Positions 37,753 through 48,341 of a DNA stretch of 64,000 nt are shown here, in pieces. The notes below the pieces were generated by a model. It saw only the letters and a program-made list of their open reading frames with translations, made no database searches and was not told the DNA's origin. Position numbers and translations under genes: made by a program. The DNA is taken from assembly GCA_947504205.1 (NCBI GenBank), contig CANNGL010000002.1:1-64000 (forward strand). The letters run 5' to 3'. How positions within the stretch are numbered: the stretch's first letter is position 1; every line of letters starts with the position of its first letter. Source of the DNA: an uncultured Litoreibacter sp. Lineage in GTDB: Bacteria; Pseudomonadota; Alphaproteobacteria; Rhodobacterales; Rhodobacteraceae.

Positions 37753-38457
37753 ATGACCATTCATATCGGCGCAAAACCTGGCGACATTGCAGAAACTGTC
37801 TTGCTTCCAGGCGATCCCTATCGCGCCAAATGGGCGGCCGAGACGTTTCTGGAAGACGCCAAACTGGTCAATGAGGTGCGCGGAATGCTGGGCTTTACCG
37901 GCACGTGGAGAGGGCACCGCGTTACGATCCACGGCTCAGGGATGGGCATGCCCAGCCTGTCGATCTACGTCAACGAACTGATCAAGGACTACGATTGCAA
38001 AACGCTGATCCGCATCGGCTCGACTGGCGCAATGCAGGCGAATGTCGGGCTGCGCGATGTGATTTTGGCGCAAACCTCATCAACATTATCGACCCCCTCG
38101 CGGGGCATCTTCAAAGAACTGAACTTTGCCCCGACAGCAGATTTCCACCTGCTGCACAAAGCCTATCACGCAGCCGAAAGCCGCGGCGTGACCACCCATG
38201 TCGGCGGCATCTATTCGTCGGATGTCTTCTACGATGAACGCCCCGATTTGAACGAGCAAATGACCCGCCACGGAATACTGGCTGTCGAAATGGAAGCGGC
38301 TGAGTTGTATACGCTGGCAGCGCGCTACGGGCGGCGCGCACTGGCGGTGCTGACCGTGTCTGATCATCTGCAAACCGGTGAGGCTTTACCATCTGAAGAT
38401 CGCGAAAAGAGCTTTGGCGAAATGGTCGAAATCGCGCTTGAGGCTGCCTTTTCCTAG
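37753..38457 (+). CDS. deoD: Purine-nucleoside phosphorylase DeoD-type
   Basis: [52 protein letters not shown]. Confidence 0.96.
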   Translation: MTIHIGAKPGDIAETVLLPGDPYRAKWAAETFLEDAKLVNEVRGMLGFTGTWRGHRVTIHGSGMGMPSLSIYVNELIKDYDCKTLIRIGSTGAMQANVGLRDVILAQTSSTLSTPSRGIFKELNFAPTADFHLLHKAYHAAESRGVTTHVGGIYSSDVFYDERPDLNEQMTRHGILAVEMEAAELYTLAARYGRRALAVLTVSDHLQTGEALPSEDREKSFGEMVEIALEAAFS

Positions 38458-38620
38458 GGCCGACGGACCGGGTTAATTTTTCTTATCCAGACACGCGCTC
38501 AGGCGGGTGTTTTCCTAGGGTTTTCTCGAAATCTTGACTGCGAATCGCCTGACGGGTGAGCCGGGCTGGAGCGTCAACTACGCCTTCCCTGACCGTCGAA
38601 AATGTCTGAGTGTTTCCATT

Positions 38621-38638
38621 TTGGGGACAATACCCCAA
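38621..38638. promoter_or_regulatory. Inverted repeat upstream of VPLPA-CTERM gene
   Basis: TTGGGG-acaata-CCCCAA. Confidence 0.45.
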
Positions 38639-38758
38639 GAATTTAGGCGTAAGTCCGCACATTTGACCTAAAAACCGGCATTTCATCAAGAAAGGTGTTT
38701 TTTTTGTGTTGGTAACAGTTAATTTACCTCTGTCCGTTTTTGGTAGAAAGGTTACCTA

Positions 38759-39478
38759 ATGAATACTGTACTCAAAAAGTACGCTCTGTCGGCAGTCGCC
38801 GTCGGGCTTTTAAGCACAACAAGCGCATTCGCTGCGACTGTTTCAATCGCCACTGATAACTCCACACCATTCACAACCATGGGTATCGACACCTTCAACA
38901 CAGGTGGCGGCGACATGGATGGTATGATCATCACCGGCACATTTGCAGATGCAAGCTCGCAAGCACTGACGTTCAATGGCACAGGCGGCAACGCAGGGTC
39001 CACTGGCGCTGGTAATTTCAACGTGTCCTTCAATGGCTCTACGACTTTTAGCACTGCTTGGGATTTGAGCGTTTCCACTGGCAAGCTGGTTTCACTGGTC
39101 TTCCAGGGCGCTCCAGGCAGCACCATCTTCGATATCCTTCCTGGCAGCCCGAGCACGCCGGATAGTGCAAGTGGCAAACAGTTTGCAATCTCAGGGTCCA
39201 GCCCGGACGGCAATATTGCTGTGACGTATTCCAACCCAGTTGGCGTCGTACCAAATGTTCCGGTTGGAGATCTGTTCGCAACGATGACCGTTGACTTCTC
39301 CGGCTTGGCTTCTGGTGGTCTCGACGCTGGTACCAGCTTGTCGTTCTTCCAGGACACAGACAATTCGGCCAGCCGTGGTCCAATCGTTCCAGTCGACCCA
39401 GTTCCACTTCCAGCCGCTGGTTGGTTGCTGCTTGCTGGTCTCGGCGGTCTTGCAGCGGCACGCCGCAAGAAAAGCTAA
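38759..39478 (+). CDS. Secreted VPLPA-CTERM sorting-domain protein
   Basis: Signal peptide; C-terminus VPLPAAGWLLLAGLGGLAAARRKKS. Confidence 0.9.
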   Translation: MNTVLKKYALSAVAVGLLSTTSAFAATVSIATDNSTPFTTMGIDTFNTGGGDMDGMIITGTFADASSQALTFNGTGGNAGSTGAGNFNVSFNGSTTFSTAWDLSVSTGKLVSLVFQGAPGSTIFDILPGSPSTPDSASGKQFAISGSSPDGNIAVTYSNPVGVVPNVPVGDLFATMTVDFSGLASGGLDAGTSLSFFQDTDNSASRGPIVPVDPVPLPAAGWLLLAGLGGLAAARRKKS

Positions 39479-39499
39479 GCTTTAAGCTTCATCGAATAG

Positions 39500-39529
39500 A
39501 AAAAGGCGGGTCCACGACCCGCCTTTTTT
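39500..39529. terminator. Bidirectional intrinsic terminator
   Basis: AAAAAGGCGGGTcc acg ACCCGCCTTTTTT between convergent genes. Confidence 0.9.
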
Positions 39530-39555
39530 ATTTGGTGCAAGACAAACGCGCGGGT

Positions 39556-40335
39556 TTAAACCACGCGTTCAACCATCATCTTCTTGATCTCTGCAATCGC
39601 CTTGGCCGGGTTCAGACCCTTGGGGCAGGTCTTTGTGCAGTTCATGATCGTATGGCAGCGGTACAGCTTGAACGGGTCTTCCAGATCGTCCAGTCGCTCA
39701 CCCGTTGCCTCGTCCCGACTGTCGATGATCCAGCGATAGGCATGCAACAGAGCAGCAGGCCCCAGATACTTGTCGCCGTTCCACCAATAGGACGGGCAAG
39801 ATGTCGAGCACGACGCGCACATCACGCATTCATAAAGCCCATCCAGCTTTTCGCGGTCTTCAATCGACTGCCGCCATTCCTTGCGTGGCCGGTTCGTCTT
39901 GGTCTCAAGCCACGGCATGATCGACGCATGTTGAGCATAGAAATGCGTCAGATCCGGGATCAAGTCCTTGACCACCGGCATATGCGGCAGCGGGTAGATC
40001 TTCACATCGCCCTTGATCTCATCCATCCCGTAGATACAGGCAAGCGTATTGATCCCATCGATATTCATCGCACAGGACCCGCAAATGCCCTCCCGGCAGG
40101 AGCGGCGGAAGGTCAGCGTGGGGTCAATCTCATTCTTGATCTTGATCAGCGCGTCCAGAACCATCGGCCCACAGGTGTCCATATCCACGAAATAGGTGTC
40201 GACTTGCGGGTTCTTTCCATCATCGGGATTCCAGCGATAGATGCTGAACTTGCGAATATTGGTTGCGCCCTCTGGCTTCGGCCATGTTTTCCCGGTCTGA
40301 ATTCGGGAATTTTTGGGCAAGGTCAGTTGAACCAT
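39556..40335 (-). CDS. sdhB: Succinate dehydrogenase iron-sulfur subunit
   Basis: [49 protein letters not shown]. Confidence 0.98.
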   Translation of the reverse strand: MVQLTLPKNSRIQTGKTWPKPEGATNIRKFSIYRWNPDDGKNPQVDTYFVDMDTCGPMVLDALIKIKNEIDPTLTFRRSCREGICGSCAMNIDGINTLACIYGMDEIKGDVKIYPLPHMPVVKDLIPDLTHFYAQHASIMPWLETKTNRPRKEWRQSIEDREKLDGLYECVMCASCSTSCPSYWWNGDKYLGPAALLHAYRWIIDSRDEATGERLDDLEDPFKLYRCHTIMNCTKTCPKGLNPAKAIAEIKKMMVERVV

Positions 40336-40345
40336 ATCACATCTC

Positions 40346-40660
40346 CTAGGTGAGGAACGGGGCCAGCCCGTCCTTCAGCAAACATTGAATTGTCTCTGGG
40401 CGCGTCGCGATCTGCACGATCAGCTCCGCATCTGTCTGGGCCACGGTGGTGGCCCCCGCGCGGGCAAGCTGGAACAGCTCCGACGCGGTAGCATTGTCGA
40501 TCACGCAGTTTGTGGCGGGTTCAAGCGGCACTCCCGGAAAGCGCTCCGCCAAGACCGGGTTCACGGCCTTCTTCGCCTGCGCGCGGGCAATCTCGTCGGC
40601 CAGTGGCGTGTCACAGGCCGCAACGGCAAGTGCACAACTCAGAAAGACGACCACTCTCAT
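40346..40660 (-). CDS. Hypothetical lipoprotein-like protein in sdh operon
   Basis: [23 protein letters not shown]; 104 aa. Confidence 0.75.
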   Translation of the reverse strand: MRVVVFLSCALAVAACDTPLADEIARAQAKKAVNPVLAERFPGVPLEPATNCVIDNATASELFQLARAGATTVAQTDAELIVQIATRPETIQCLLKDGLAPFLT

Positions 40661-40959
40661 GTCTTGCCCCCGATAGAAATTCCGACTGTCGTGGGGGCCG
40701 GCTCCCCGTTCAGGCGCCGTGCGATGCAGTCACGCATGAACTCTTCTTCGGATTGCGGGTTGAAAACGCGGTCGGTGACGACGATGCCACCCCGTGCTTT
40801 CGCACCACCGGTTCCAACGCCAACCCCAACCCGGCCGGCGAACCCATCCGCCAAAGGCGCATCTTCACGGCACAACCGCTCCGCCCGTTCCGGCGTCATC
40901 GGGACAGGCGCGCAGGCCACCGCCAGAAGTGGCGTGATATAAATGAGAGTGCGGATCAA
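40657..40959 (-). CDS. Hypothetical lipoprotein-like protein in sdh operon
   Basis: [30 protein letters not shown]; 100 aa; overlaps neighbours by 4 nt. Confidence 0.75.
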   Translation of the reverse strand: MIRTLIYITPLLAVACAPVPMTPERAERLCREDAPLADGFAGRVGVGVGTGGAKARGGIVVTDRVFNPQSEEEFMRDCIARRLNGEPAPTTVGISIGGKT

Positions 40960-42764
40960 TACACCCGTGCTTTCGGGGCGATCTTCTTCAGATCAATACC
41001 GCCCTCGTTATGCGAGGTCAGCGGCTCCAGATGAACGCCGCGATAATCGAGCTTGGGTTTCAGCCCCTTGAACCAAGTCAGCGAATGCTTGCGCCAGTTC
41101 TTGTCGTCGCGATCGGGGTAATCCTCATGCGCATGGGCGCCACGGCTTTCCTTGCGGGCCTCGGCGCTGACGATTGTCGCCACGGCGTTTGGCATCAGGT
41201 TGGCCAGCTCCAAGGTCTCCATCAGGTCGGAATTCCAGACGAGCGAGCGATCAGAAACCTCCAGATCGTCCATTTTGCCAGCAACGCCGTGCATCTTCTT
41301 GACGCCTTCGCCGAGAGTTTTGTCAGTGCGGAAAACAGCCGCGTCTTCCTGCATTGTCTTTTGCATCTCCAGACGCAACGCAGCCGTCGGAACAGCGCCC
41401 TTCGCATGGCGCAATCCGTCAAAGCGGTCCAAAGCCCGTTGCACGGAGATTTGGCTGATCGGCGGGTTTGCTTCGTTCGGGTCAACGATTTGTCCGGCGC
41501 GGATCGCAGCCGCCCGACCAAACACCACAAGGTCGATGAGGGAGTTTGATCCCAGACGGTTGGCCCCATGGACCGAGGCGCATCCGGCCTCGCCCACAGC
41601 CATCAGGCCCGGCGCGACGCGGTCAGGGTCGGACTTCGTTGGGCTGAGTACCTCACCCCAGTAATTCGTCGGAATACCGCCCATGTTGTAATGCACGGTC
41701 GGCAAAACCGGGATGGGTTCTTTCGTCAGATCGACGCCAGCAAAGATGCGTGCTGATTCAGAGATGCCCGGCAGCCGCTGCGCCAGCGTTTCCGGGGGCA
41801 AGTGGTTGAGGTGCAGGTGAATGTGGTCGCCATCTGCCCCAACGCCGCGGCCTTCGCGGATTTCCAGCGTCATGCAGCGAGAGACAACGTCGCGAGAGGC
41901 AAGGTCTTTGTAGGTGGGTGCATAACGCTCCATGAAGCGCTCACCTTCGGAATTGGTGAGATACCCCCCCTCCCCGCGTGCACCTTCGGTAATCAGACAA
42001 CCCGCGCCATAAATGCCGGTGGGATGAAACTGCACGAACTCCATGTCTTGCAGAGGCAAGCCTGCACGGGCCACCATGCCACCACCATCACCCGTACAGG
42101 TATGCGCCGACGTGGCCGAGAAATAGGCCCGGCCATAACCGCCTGTGGCAAGTACGACCATTTTGGCAGAGAAGAGATGCAGCGTACCATCATCAAGCTT
42201 CCAGCATAGAACGCCGGTGCATTGCCCATCGTCGGACATGATCAGGTCGATGGCAAAATACTCGATGTAGAACTCGGCCTGCTGCTTCAGGGATTGCCCG
42301 TACAGCGTGTGCAAAATCGCGTGTCCGGTCCGGTCCGCAGCGGCACATGTGCGTTGCACGGGTGGGCCTTCTCCGTACTCGGTCGTGTGGCCGCCAAAGG
42401 GCCGCTGGTAGATCTTGCCCTCCTCCGTGCGGGAGAACGGCACACCGTAATGCTCCAACTCGTAGACAGCCTTCGGCGCTTCTCTGGCGAGGTATTCCAT
42501 CGCGTCCGTATCACCCAGCCAGTCCGAGCCTTTGACGGTGTCATACATGTGCCATTGCCAGCTGTCCGGCCCCATGTTGCCCAACGAGGCCGCAATACCC
42601 CCCTGCGCCGCCACCGTGTGAGACCGGGTCGGGAAAACCTTGGTCACGCAAGCGGTGCGCAAGCCCTGTTCTGCCATGCCGAGGGTTGCGCGCAGTCCTG
42701 CGCCGCCAGCTCCAACGACAACGACATCATATTCATGTGTTTCGTACTCGTATTCCGCAGCCAT
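40956..42764 (-). CDS. sdhA: Succinate dehydrogenase flavoprotein subunit
   Basis: [54 protein letters not shown]. Confidence 0.99.
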   Translation of the reverse strand: MAAEYEYETHEYDVVVVGAGGAGLRATLGMAEQGLRTACVTKVFPTRSHTVAAQGGIAASLGNMGPDSWQWHMYDTVKGSDWLGDTDAMEYLAREAPKAVYELEHYGVPFSRTEEGKIYQRPFGGHTTEYGEGPPVQRTCAAADRTGHAILHTLYGQSLKQQAEFYIEYFAIDLIMSDDGQCTGVLCWKLDDGTLHLFSAKMVVLATGGYGRAYFSATSAHTCTGDGGGMVARAGLPLQDMEFVQFHPTGIYGAGCLITEGARGEGGYLTNSEGERFMERYAPTYKDLASRDVVSRCMTLEIREGRGVGADGDHIHLHLNHLPPETLAQRLPGISESARIFAGVDLTKEPIPVLPTVHYNMGGIPTNYWGEVLSPTKSDPDRVAPGLMAVGEAGCASVHGANRLGSNSLIDLVVFGRAAAIRAGQIVDPNEANPPISQISVQRALDRFDGLRHAKGAVPTAALRLEMQKTMQEDAAVFRTDKTLGEGVKKMHGVAGKMDDLEVSDRSLVWNSDLMETLELANLMPNAVATIVSAEARKESRGAHAHEDYPDRDDKNWRKHSLTWFKGLKPKLDYRGVHLEPLTSHNEGGIDLKKIAPKARVY

Positions 42765-42780
42765 GCGAAAAACCTCCGGA

Positions 42781-43152
42781 TTAAAGGGCGATGCGAGCGA
42801 TGGCGAAAAGCCCCGTGCCCGCAGCCGCGTAAGACAGACAGATCATGGCAACAAGCAACGGCTTGCGCGCTGCACCATGCACATAGTCTTCGATCAGAAC
42901 CTGCACACCGTCTTTGAAATGCAGAAAACTCACCACGATGGTCAGCGCCGCGACGATCGCCGGAAACGGTCGCGAGAAATAGGCGAGCACCTCGGCATGT
43001 GACGCGCCCAGAATGCTGCCAAACGTGAAGATGAACAGCGGGATCAGGACCGCCAGTGCGGCAGAGCTGATTGTCATATGCCAATGATGCAGCGTTCCGG
43101 ACTTTGCGGAGCCCATGCCCTCGGCGCGTTTGCGGTCAGTTAGATAAGCCAT
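42781..43152 (-). CDS. sdhD: Succinate dehydrogenase membrane anchor subunit
   Basis: [45 protein letters not shown]; internal Met chosen over ORF start. Confidence 0.92.
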   Translation of the reverse strand: MAYLTDRKRAEGMGSAKSGTLHHWHMTISSAALAVLIPLFIFTFGSILGASHAEVLAYFSRPFPAIVAALTIVVSFLHFKDGVQVLIEDYVHGAARKPLLVAMICLSYAAAGTGLFAIARIAL

Positions 43153-43163
43153 GTCCCGCCCCC

Positions 43164-43547
43164 TCAGATCACAAGCAATGTTAAGATGGTCAGCACGAAA
43201 GAGCCGCCGATCAGCCCATAGGCCAGCTTCTCCGCCGTCTCCAGTTCGAGACCTCGACCGCTGTCCCAATAGAGATGTCGCAGCCCGGCCAGCAGGTGAT
43301 ACCAGACGGCCCAAAGCGACAATGTCATGACGATGTCACCAAACCACGACGTGATCACAGCATTCGCGGTTTCGAAATATGCCTCACTGTAGCTTGCCGC
43401 CAGAAACCACCAGACCACCAGCAAAGCCGATACCAGCAGAGCGTTTCCGGTGATCCGTGTGAAGATCGACGTCATGGAAGTGAATTGCGGACGATAGATC
43501 GACAAGTGCGGCGACAGCGGGCGATTGCCCCGGTTCACATCAGCCAT
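43164..43547 (-). CDS. sdhC: Succinate dehydrogenase cytochrome b556 subunit
   Basis: NRPLSPHLSIYRPQFTSMTSIFTRITG..HLLAGLRHLYWDSG. Confidence 0.96.
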   Translation of the reverse strand: MADVNRGNRPLSPHLSIYRPQFTSMTSIFTRITGNALLVSALLVVWWFLAASYSEAYFETANAVITSWFGDIVMTLSLWAVWYHLLAGLRHLYWDSGRGLELETAEKLAYGLIGGSFVLTILTLLVI

Positions 43548-43675
43548 ATGAGGTCCTTCGTGTTGGCATAGCTTTGTTTTCTTTCATTTATGCCGTGAAG
43601 CTAGGGCAGATGTCACGCCATGACAGCGCAAACATCCGCGATGAATTGGCACATTTAGATCAATTCTATGAATTA

Positions 43676-43706
43676 AGTGATCACTAGACCATAGGCGTGA
43701 TCACAA
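43676..43706 (-). promoter_or_regulatory. Twin GTGATCAC operator upstream of sdhCDAB
   Basis: In gene orientation TTGTGATCAC-gcctatggtcta-GTGATCACT; dyad centres 20 bp apart. Confidence 0.75.
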
Positions 43707-43707
43707 A

Positions 43708-44385
43708 TCATCTGACATCCAGCGAAGAGACCTGTTTGGTGATCTCTCTCAACAGTTTCTGGCGAATCCGCTTCGGGTAATCATCAAATGTGTCAGCCGT
43801 CACGGCGAACGCACCCGGCCCCCAGATCAGGTTTTCGCGGAAATACTCCGTCAGCCCCGGCTGACTTTCCTCGATCGCCAGACCATTGATGATAATACCG
43901 GACGCGCCCAACTTCTGTCGCACGTTTTCCGGCACAATCCCTTCGTTCGAAAAGCCGTCACCCGACACGTCGACCACATGACGCTTGCACTCTGCCACAT
44001 CGAGAAACGCCACCTCCGCGGCCAATAGCGCCTCGCCTATTGCTGTCGAGAAGTTCCGCCACACCCGCGGGGTTTCAGCGATACGCGCTGCAAGGGCGTC
44101 AGCGGTCTCGAAATCCTCGACGGCGGTCCACGGGATAGAAATTCTTTGTCGCGATGAGCCGGTCCATTGCAAAAGCAAGACCCGCGCCTTGGCAGCCACC
44201 AAGGCTTCCGACACGGCGCTATCGGCCATCGCATCTGCAAGCCCCTGCATCTGCACGCGATATTCCCGGCTATCAACCGAGCCTGAAACATCGACGGCCA
44301 GCACCAAGGCCAACTCGCACGCGCGCGCAGAAAGCGCACTGAAAAGCCAGCCCAATATGAAGATCGCAAATCGCATAAGCACCAC
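43708..44385 (-). CDS. DUF1194 (vWA-like) secreted protein
   Basis: ELALVLAVDVSGSVDSREYRVQMQGLADA..VDVSGDGFSNEG. Confidence 0.88.
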   Translation of the reverse strand: MVLMRFAIFILGWLFSALSARACELALVLAVDVSGSVDSREYRVQMQGLADAMADSAVSEALVAAKARVLLLQWTGSSRQRISIPWTAVEDFETADALAARIAETPRVWRNFSTAIGEALLAAEVAFLDVAECKRHVVDVSGDGFSNEGIVPENVRQKLGASGIIINGLAIEESQPGLTEYFRENLIWGPGAFAVTADTFDDYPKRIRQKLLREITKQVSSLDVR

Positions 44386-44426
44386 CTTACCCGCGGTGCC
44401 GGATTTGTAACCTCAATTTCAGATGA

Positions 44427-45218
44427 TCAGGTCGCGGTCAGCTTGCAAACCGTGGGATGGATGCCCCGACGGGTTTGACCAATTTCGAAAAACGAGGTTC
44501 TGAACCCCAACTCGTCGAAGCGCTGCAACTGAAACCACGCGTCTCGTGCAGATTCCAACAATTCCTGATTATCTGCGGTTTCAACTGGCAATGGATTGAA
44601 CCCAACCACAACCGTCTTGCGAGCGATCCGGCAAAACTCACGGATCGTATCCAGCCAGCCATCAGGATCGGAATAGGCCTCGATGGCCTGAAAACAGCAA
44701 ACAACGTCGAAGCTGTCATCATCGAAGGGGTAAGGTCGTTCTCCGCCATCGAACAGGCGGACATCCAGACCCAGGGACTCGATAATCGGCTGATAAGGCC
44801 ACCCCGGCACAACTTTTCCAAGCTTGCCCGTGTGGGACTGGTCGCGCACTTCATCGAGCAACTTGCGATGCCACGGCTTGCGAACGCCCTTATGTTTGAC
44901 TGATGCCCCATCTTCGGCGGTCCAGGCATAGTCGGTGCCCACCACGTTGTGCCCAAAGCTGCGCCAGATCTCCAGCATCGCACCATGCGCTGTTGAGAAT
45001 TCCAGAATATCCAGCGGCTCTTTCACGATCAGCGTTTCTGGAAGGTGGTGATTGATCCGCACCCAAGCCCGTTCGCAGTTATGCTCCCGAACCAGATACT
45101 TCCACATCACATCCTGAATACGGTCCTCTGAGAACTTGCCCAACGTATAGGGCTCGCGGAACTCCGCAGGTATTTCGGGGGTCCAGGACGCCCGGCTCGC
45201 TTGCTCAAATACTCTCAT
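44427..45218 (-). CDS. SAM-dependent methyltransferase domain protein
   Basis: DDDSFDVVCCFQAIEAYSDPDGWLDTIREFCRIARKTVVVGFNP; start uncertain (ORF extends to 45311). Confidence 0.7.
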   Translation of the reverse strand: MRVFEQASRASWTPEIPAEFREPYTLGKFSEDRIQDVMWKYLVREHNCERAWVRINHHLPETLIVKEPLDILEFSTAHGAMLEIWRSFGHNVVGTDYAWTAEDGASVKHKGVRKPWHRKLLDEVRDQSHTGKLGKVVPGWPYQPIIESLGLDVRLFDGGERPYPFDDDSFDVVCCFQAIEAYSDPDGWLDTIREFCRIARKTVVVGFNPLPVETADNQELLESARDAWFQLQRFDELGFRTSFFEIGQTRRGIHPTVCKLTAT

Positions 45219-45343
45219 TACACTTTGGTGCGCCAACCACGGCACAGCCCCCTGATATTGTTTCCAACATGGAAGCAATGCAGGCGATTTAAGTCGATTT
45301 TTTGACCTCAATTTGGGTAGTTTAAGGGTTTTTTCGGTCCGAC

Positions 45344-46378
45344 CTAGGTTGGCATCAGTGCCCAGTAATCAAAGTCCAGAAGAACCCCGTCAGCGTATTT
45401 CCCATCGGAATTGCGCAGCAAAAGCGGCTCGGCCTCTGCTTTTTGGGCGACCAGACGAAGACGAATTGCCGCCATGCCATCACGGCCGATCTCAGCCTTG
45501 TCCAAAACCTCGGACCACGCGCAAACGGTATCACCCGCAACCAACGGCGCGACGTGGCTGCCCGCATTGATACCAAGGATCATCTGCGCATTGGCCAATC
45601 CGTTAAAACTCAGCGCCCGCGCAAGTGAAATGACGTGCCCGCCATAGATCAATCGCGGTGCGCCTGCGCGCGCGGTCGTGTCGAAATGCACTTTTGCCGT
45701 GTTCTGCCATAGCCGTGTGGCCAGCATGTGATCGACCTCTTCGACCGTCACCCGGTCCACATGATCGATCTTTTCGCCCACCGCATAATCGGCCCAGCGA
45801 TGCGGTTCTCCGGATTGAACAAAGTCATATTGGTCGAAATTCAGATCGTCATGCAGCAGCAAATCTTGCGCCGCCACAGCATCCGCCAATTCAGGGATCA
45901 CGGTTGTTGGCGCAGGGCTTGAGGCATCTCGCTTGCGCACCATGACCCATCGCACATAGCTCAGAACATCCTCGCCCAATTGATTGGTGCCCGTCGTGCG
46001 CACCCAAACCACGCCTGTCTTGCCGTTGGAGTTCTCCTTGACGCCGATCACCTCAGAGGCCGACCGGATCGTATCACCCAGAAAAACAGGTCGGATAAAC
46101 CGCCCTTCTGCATAGCCCAGATTGGCCACCGCGTTCAGCGAGATATCGGGCACGGTTTTGCCAAACACCAGGTGAAAGGCGATCAGGTCGTCCATCGGGG
46201 CCTCATGCAGCCCGCAATCCCGTGCAAACTCATCTGATGAGTACAAGGCGTGACGTGCAGGATAGAGCGCATGGTAGATCGCGCGCTCGCCGCCCGACAC
46301 CGTGCGCGGCACCGCATGTTCGATCACATCACCGACGGCATAATCCTCAAAAAAGCGACCCGGATTGGTTTTCGACAT
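45344..46378 (-). CDS. MaoC-type dehydratase, probable mesaconyl-CoA hydratase
   Basis: MSKTNPGRFFEDYAVGDVIEHAVPRTVSGGERAIYHALYPARHALYSSDEFARDCG; duplicated MaoC fold; neighbour of malyl-CoA lyase-like gene. Confidence 0.85.
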   Translation of the reverse strand: MSKTNPGRFFEDYAVGDVIEHAVPRTVSGGERAIYHALYPARHALYSSDEFARDCGLHEAPMDDLIAFHLVFGKTVPDISLNAVANLGYAEGRFIRPVFLGDTIRSASEVIGVKENSNGKTGVVWVRTTGTNQLGEDVLSYVRWVMVRKRDASSPAPTTVIPELADAVAAQDLLLHDDLNFDQYDFVQSGEPHRWADYAVGEKIDHVDRVTVEEVDHMLATRLWQNTAKVHFDTTARAGAPRLIYGGHVISLARALSFNGLANAQMILGINAGSHVAPLVAGDTVCAWSEVLDKAEIGRDGMAAIRLRLVAQKAEAEPLLLRNSDGKYADGVLLDFDYWALMPT

Positions 46379-46582
46379 CTATTGTGCCCCCAGTTTCATC
46401 TCGGGATCATAGGTGCCATCGACCTCCTTGGTCACCGCCTGTCCGCAGCGCATAACACCGTTTGACGCGTCAAACGCGTAGGTCGGATCACCGTATAATT
46501 CCCAACCTTTGTCCAGCGCCTCTGTGACTTTGTGACAAAAAGCCGATGTGTCATCGTGGGTCAAAAACCGATAGAGCTTCAT
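46379..46582 (-). CDS. DUF1737-type small protein
   Basis: MKLYRFLTHDDTSAFCHKVTEALDKGWELYGDPTYAFDASNGVMRCGQAVTKEV. Confidence 0.8.
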   Translation of the reverse strand: MKLYRFLTHDDTSAFCHKVTEALDKGWELYGDPTYAFDASNGVMRCGQAVTKEVDGTYDPEMKLGAQ

Positions 46583-47142
46583 CACACGCCCCCAAACGGA
46601 TTGACGCCCAGCCAGATGTGGATGGCGGCGACAATGGAATACAGAACCAAAGTGATAACCACGAGGGTTATCTCTTTCTTCACCGGGGCTTGCGCCGGAG
46701 CGACCCAGGGACCTTCTGCGGCATTGATCACGCGTGCCACGATAATCGCCCAAATCAGCAATCCGCCGAACAGGATGATCGAGGCCAAATCACCGTTGGC
46801 CAGTAGGTGAGCGACGGCCCATATACCAAAACCGGTGAGCTGCGGATGGCGCAACTTCGTCCCGAGCCAGACCTTCGCAGGCTTCGCAGCCGACGCTCCA
46901 AAACAGTAAAAGGCCAGCAACATCAGAAGGTTATTGAGATGCCCAAAGAACGAAGGGGGCGACCAGACAAAGATGAAATCCGCCTGACGATAGCCCAGAA
47001 CCATCAGCACGATCGCACCGATTAGCAGGACCGTCACCAAACCCTTTCCGGGTTCTCCCAGCCGCGCGCGCGTCGCGGGCGCTATGCGTTTGAACGAATG
47101 TGCAAGAGCCCAAATCAGGACACCCAGAATGAGTAATGTCAT
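46582..47142 (-). CDS. NnrU family membrane protein
   Basis: MTLLILGVLIWALAHSFKRIAPATRARLG..GIWAVAHLLANGDLASIILFGGLLIWAI. Confidence 0.88.
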   Translation of the reverse strand: MTLLILGVLIWALAHSFKRIAPATRARLGEPGKGLVTVLLIGAIVLMVLGYRQADFIFVWSPPSFFGHLNNLLMLLAFYCFGASAAKPAKVWLGTKLRHPQLTGFGIWAVAHLLANGDLASIILFGGLLIWAIIVARVINAAEGPWVAPAQAPVKKEITLVVITLVLYSIVAAIHIWLGVNPFGGV

Positions 47143-47993
47143 GCTGTTTCCTCGATTTTCGCAATCGCCTCGACTTGAGCAAGCAGGCGTTTGGCAGTTT
47201 CGACGTGCAGGTTTTCGACGATTTTGCCATCGACGACGGCAACGGCTTCCCCTTGAGATATTGCATCATCATAGGCCGCGATCTGACGTCGGGCCAAGTC
47301 TGCCTCGTCGGCACTCGGCGCAAATACGCTGTTGGCGATGGCAATCTGTGCAGGGTGGATCAATGTCTTGCCATCCATTCCAAGGTTGCGACCGTCCAGA
47401 CACTCTTCCGATAGGCCGTCCTCGTCCTTGAACGCGTTGAAAACCCCATCGACACAAACCAGATCATTTGCCCGCGCGGCCAGCAGGCACATCTGCAAGC
47501 TGACCATCATGGCAGACCGGGTGCGAGCGCCCAAGTCCTTGGCCAGATCATTTGTGCCCATCACAAAGCCTTCAATCCCCGGCGCAGCGGCAATCCCAGC
47601 GGCATTCATTATGCCCTGTGGTGTTTCCATCATGGCCCAGATCTTGGTAGGCGCAGTCACAGATTCTGACGCCTTTTCAACATCCTCTGCCGATCCGACC
47701 TTTGGCAGCAAGATCGCGTCCGCGCCGGACTTGGCGAAGGCATCGAGATCAGCGTCATGCCACGGCGTCCCCGCGCCATTGATCCGCACAATCCGGTATC
47801 TCGGGCCAAAATCCTGAGCCTTCAGCGTCTGCACCAGGAGATCCCGCGCCGCCTCTTTTTCTGCAGGGGCTACGGCATCTTCGAGATCGAAAATAATGGC
47901 GTCCACCGGCAGTGATTTCGCCTTCTCCAAAGCCCGCTCTTTTGAGGCTGGAATGTACAACACAGATCGAAATGGTCGCGACGTCTGGCCCAT
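47139..47993 (-). CDS. CitE-like malyl-CoA lyase / (3S)-malyl-CoA thioesterase
   Basis: RSVLYIPASKERALEKAKSLPVDAIIFDLEDAVAPAEKEAAR. Confidence 0.9.
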   Translation of the reverse strand: MGQTSRPFRSVLYIPASKERALEKAKSLPVDAIIFDLEDAVAPAEKEAARDLLVQTLKAQDFGPRYRIVRINGAGTPWHDADLDAFAKSGADAILLPKVGSAEDVEKASESVTAPTKIWAMMETPQGIMNAAGIAAAPGIEGFVMGTNDLAKDLGARTRSAMMVSLQMCLLAARANDLVCVDGVFNAFKDEDGLSEECLDGRNLGMDGKTLIHPAQIAIANSVFAPSADEADLARRQIAAYDDAISQGEAVAVVDGKIVENLHVETAKRLLAQVEAIAKIEETA

Positions 47994-48271
47994 CGAATCT
48001 TTCCCTTTTCAACTTACCGCGTTGCTTTTGACCATTATTCCACGAAGAGCAAGTCGGACGCCGCGACGCAGAAAGGAACAGATCGTGAAAATTTTGCGTA
48101 AAACCCGCTGAAAGCGGTCGGTCGATTAACCATATATTCGCGCCTACCGGTGCAGCTTGGCGATACGAGCGCTGACACTCGGCCTATGAACGGGCTGAAA
48201 CCGGGGCGAAAACCCCAGCATCAATCCCGGTCGTCCTGCGCAGATAGAGAAACCACGTGTTCCCAGAATGG

Positions 48272-48328
48272 GCACGGGTAAGGCCGCCAGAAGGGCGGAT
48301 TGTGGCCCGTGCAGACGGGTCGCACGGG
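48272..48328 (+). promoter_or_regulatory. Candidate RNA switch: mutually exclusive hairpins in 5'UTR of 48342 gene
   Basis: GCACGGG (48272-48278) and GCACGGG (48322-48328) both complementary to CCCGTGC (48306-48312); second copy runs into GGGAAAGG-N8-ATG. Confidence 0.55.
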
Positions 48329-48341
48329 AAAGGTAACAGAT

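Noticed and set aside
38752-39468. 238-aa minus-strand ORF exactly opposite the VPLPA-CTERM gene
   Set aside because: The plus-strand gene has a signal peptide and CTERM tail; the antisense frame is Pro/Ser-rich mirror composition.
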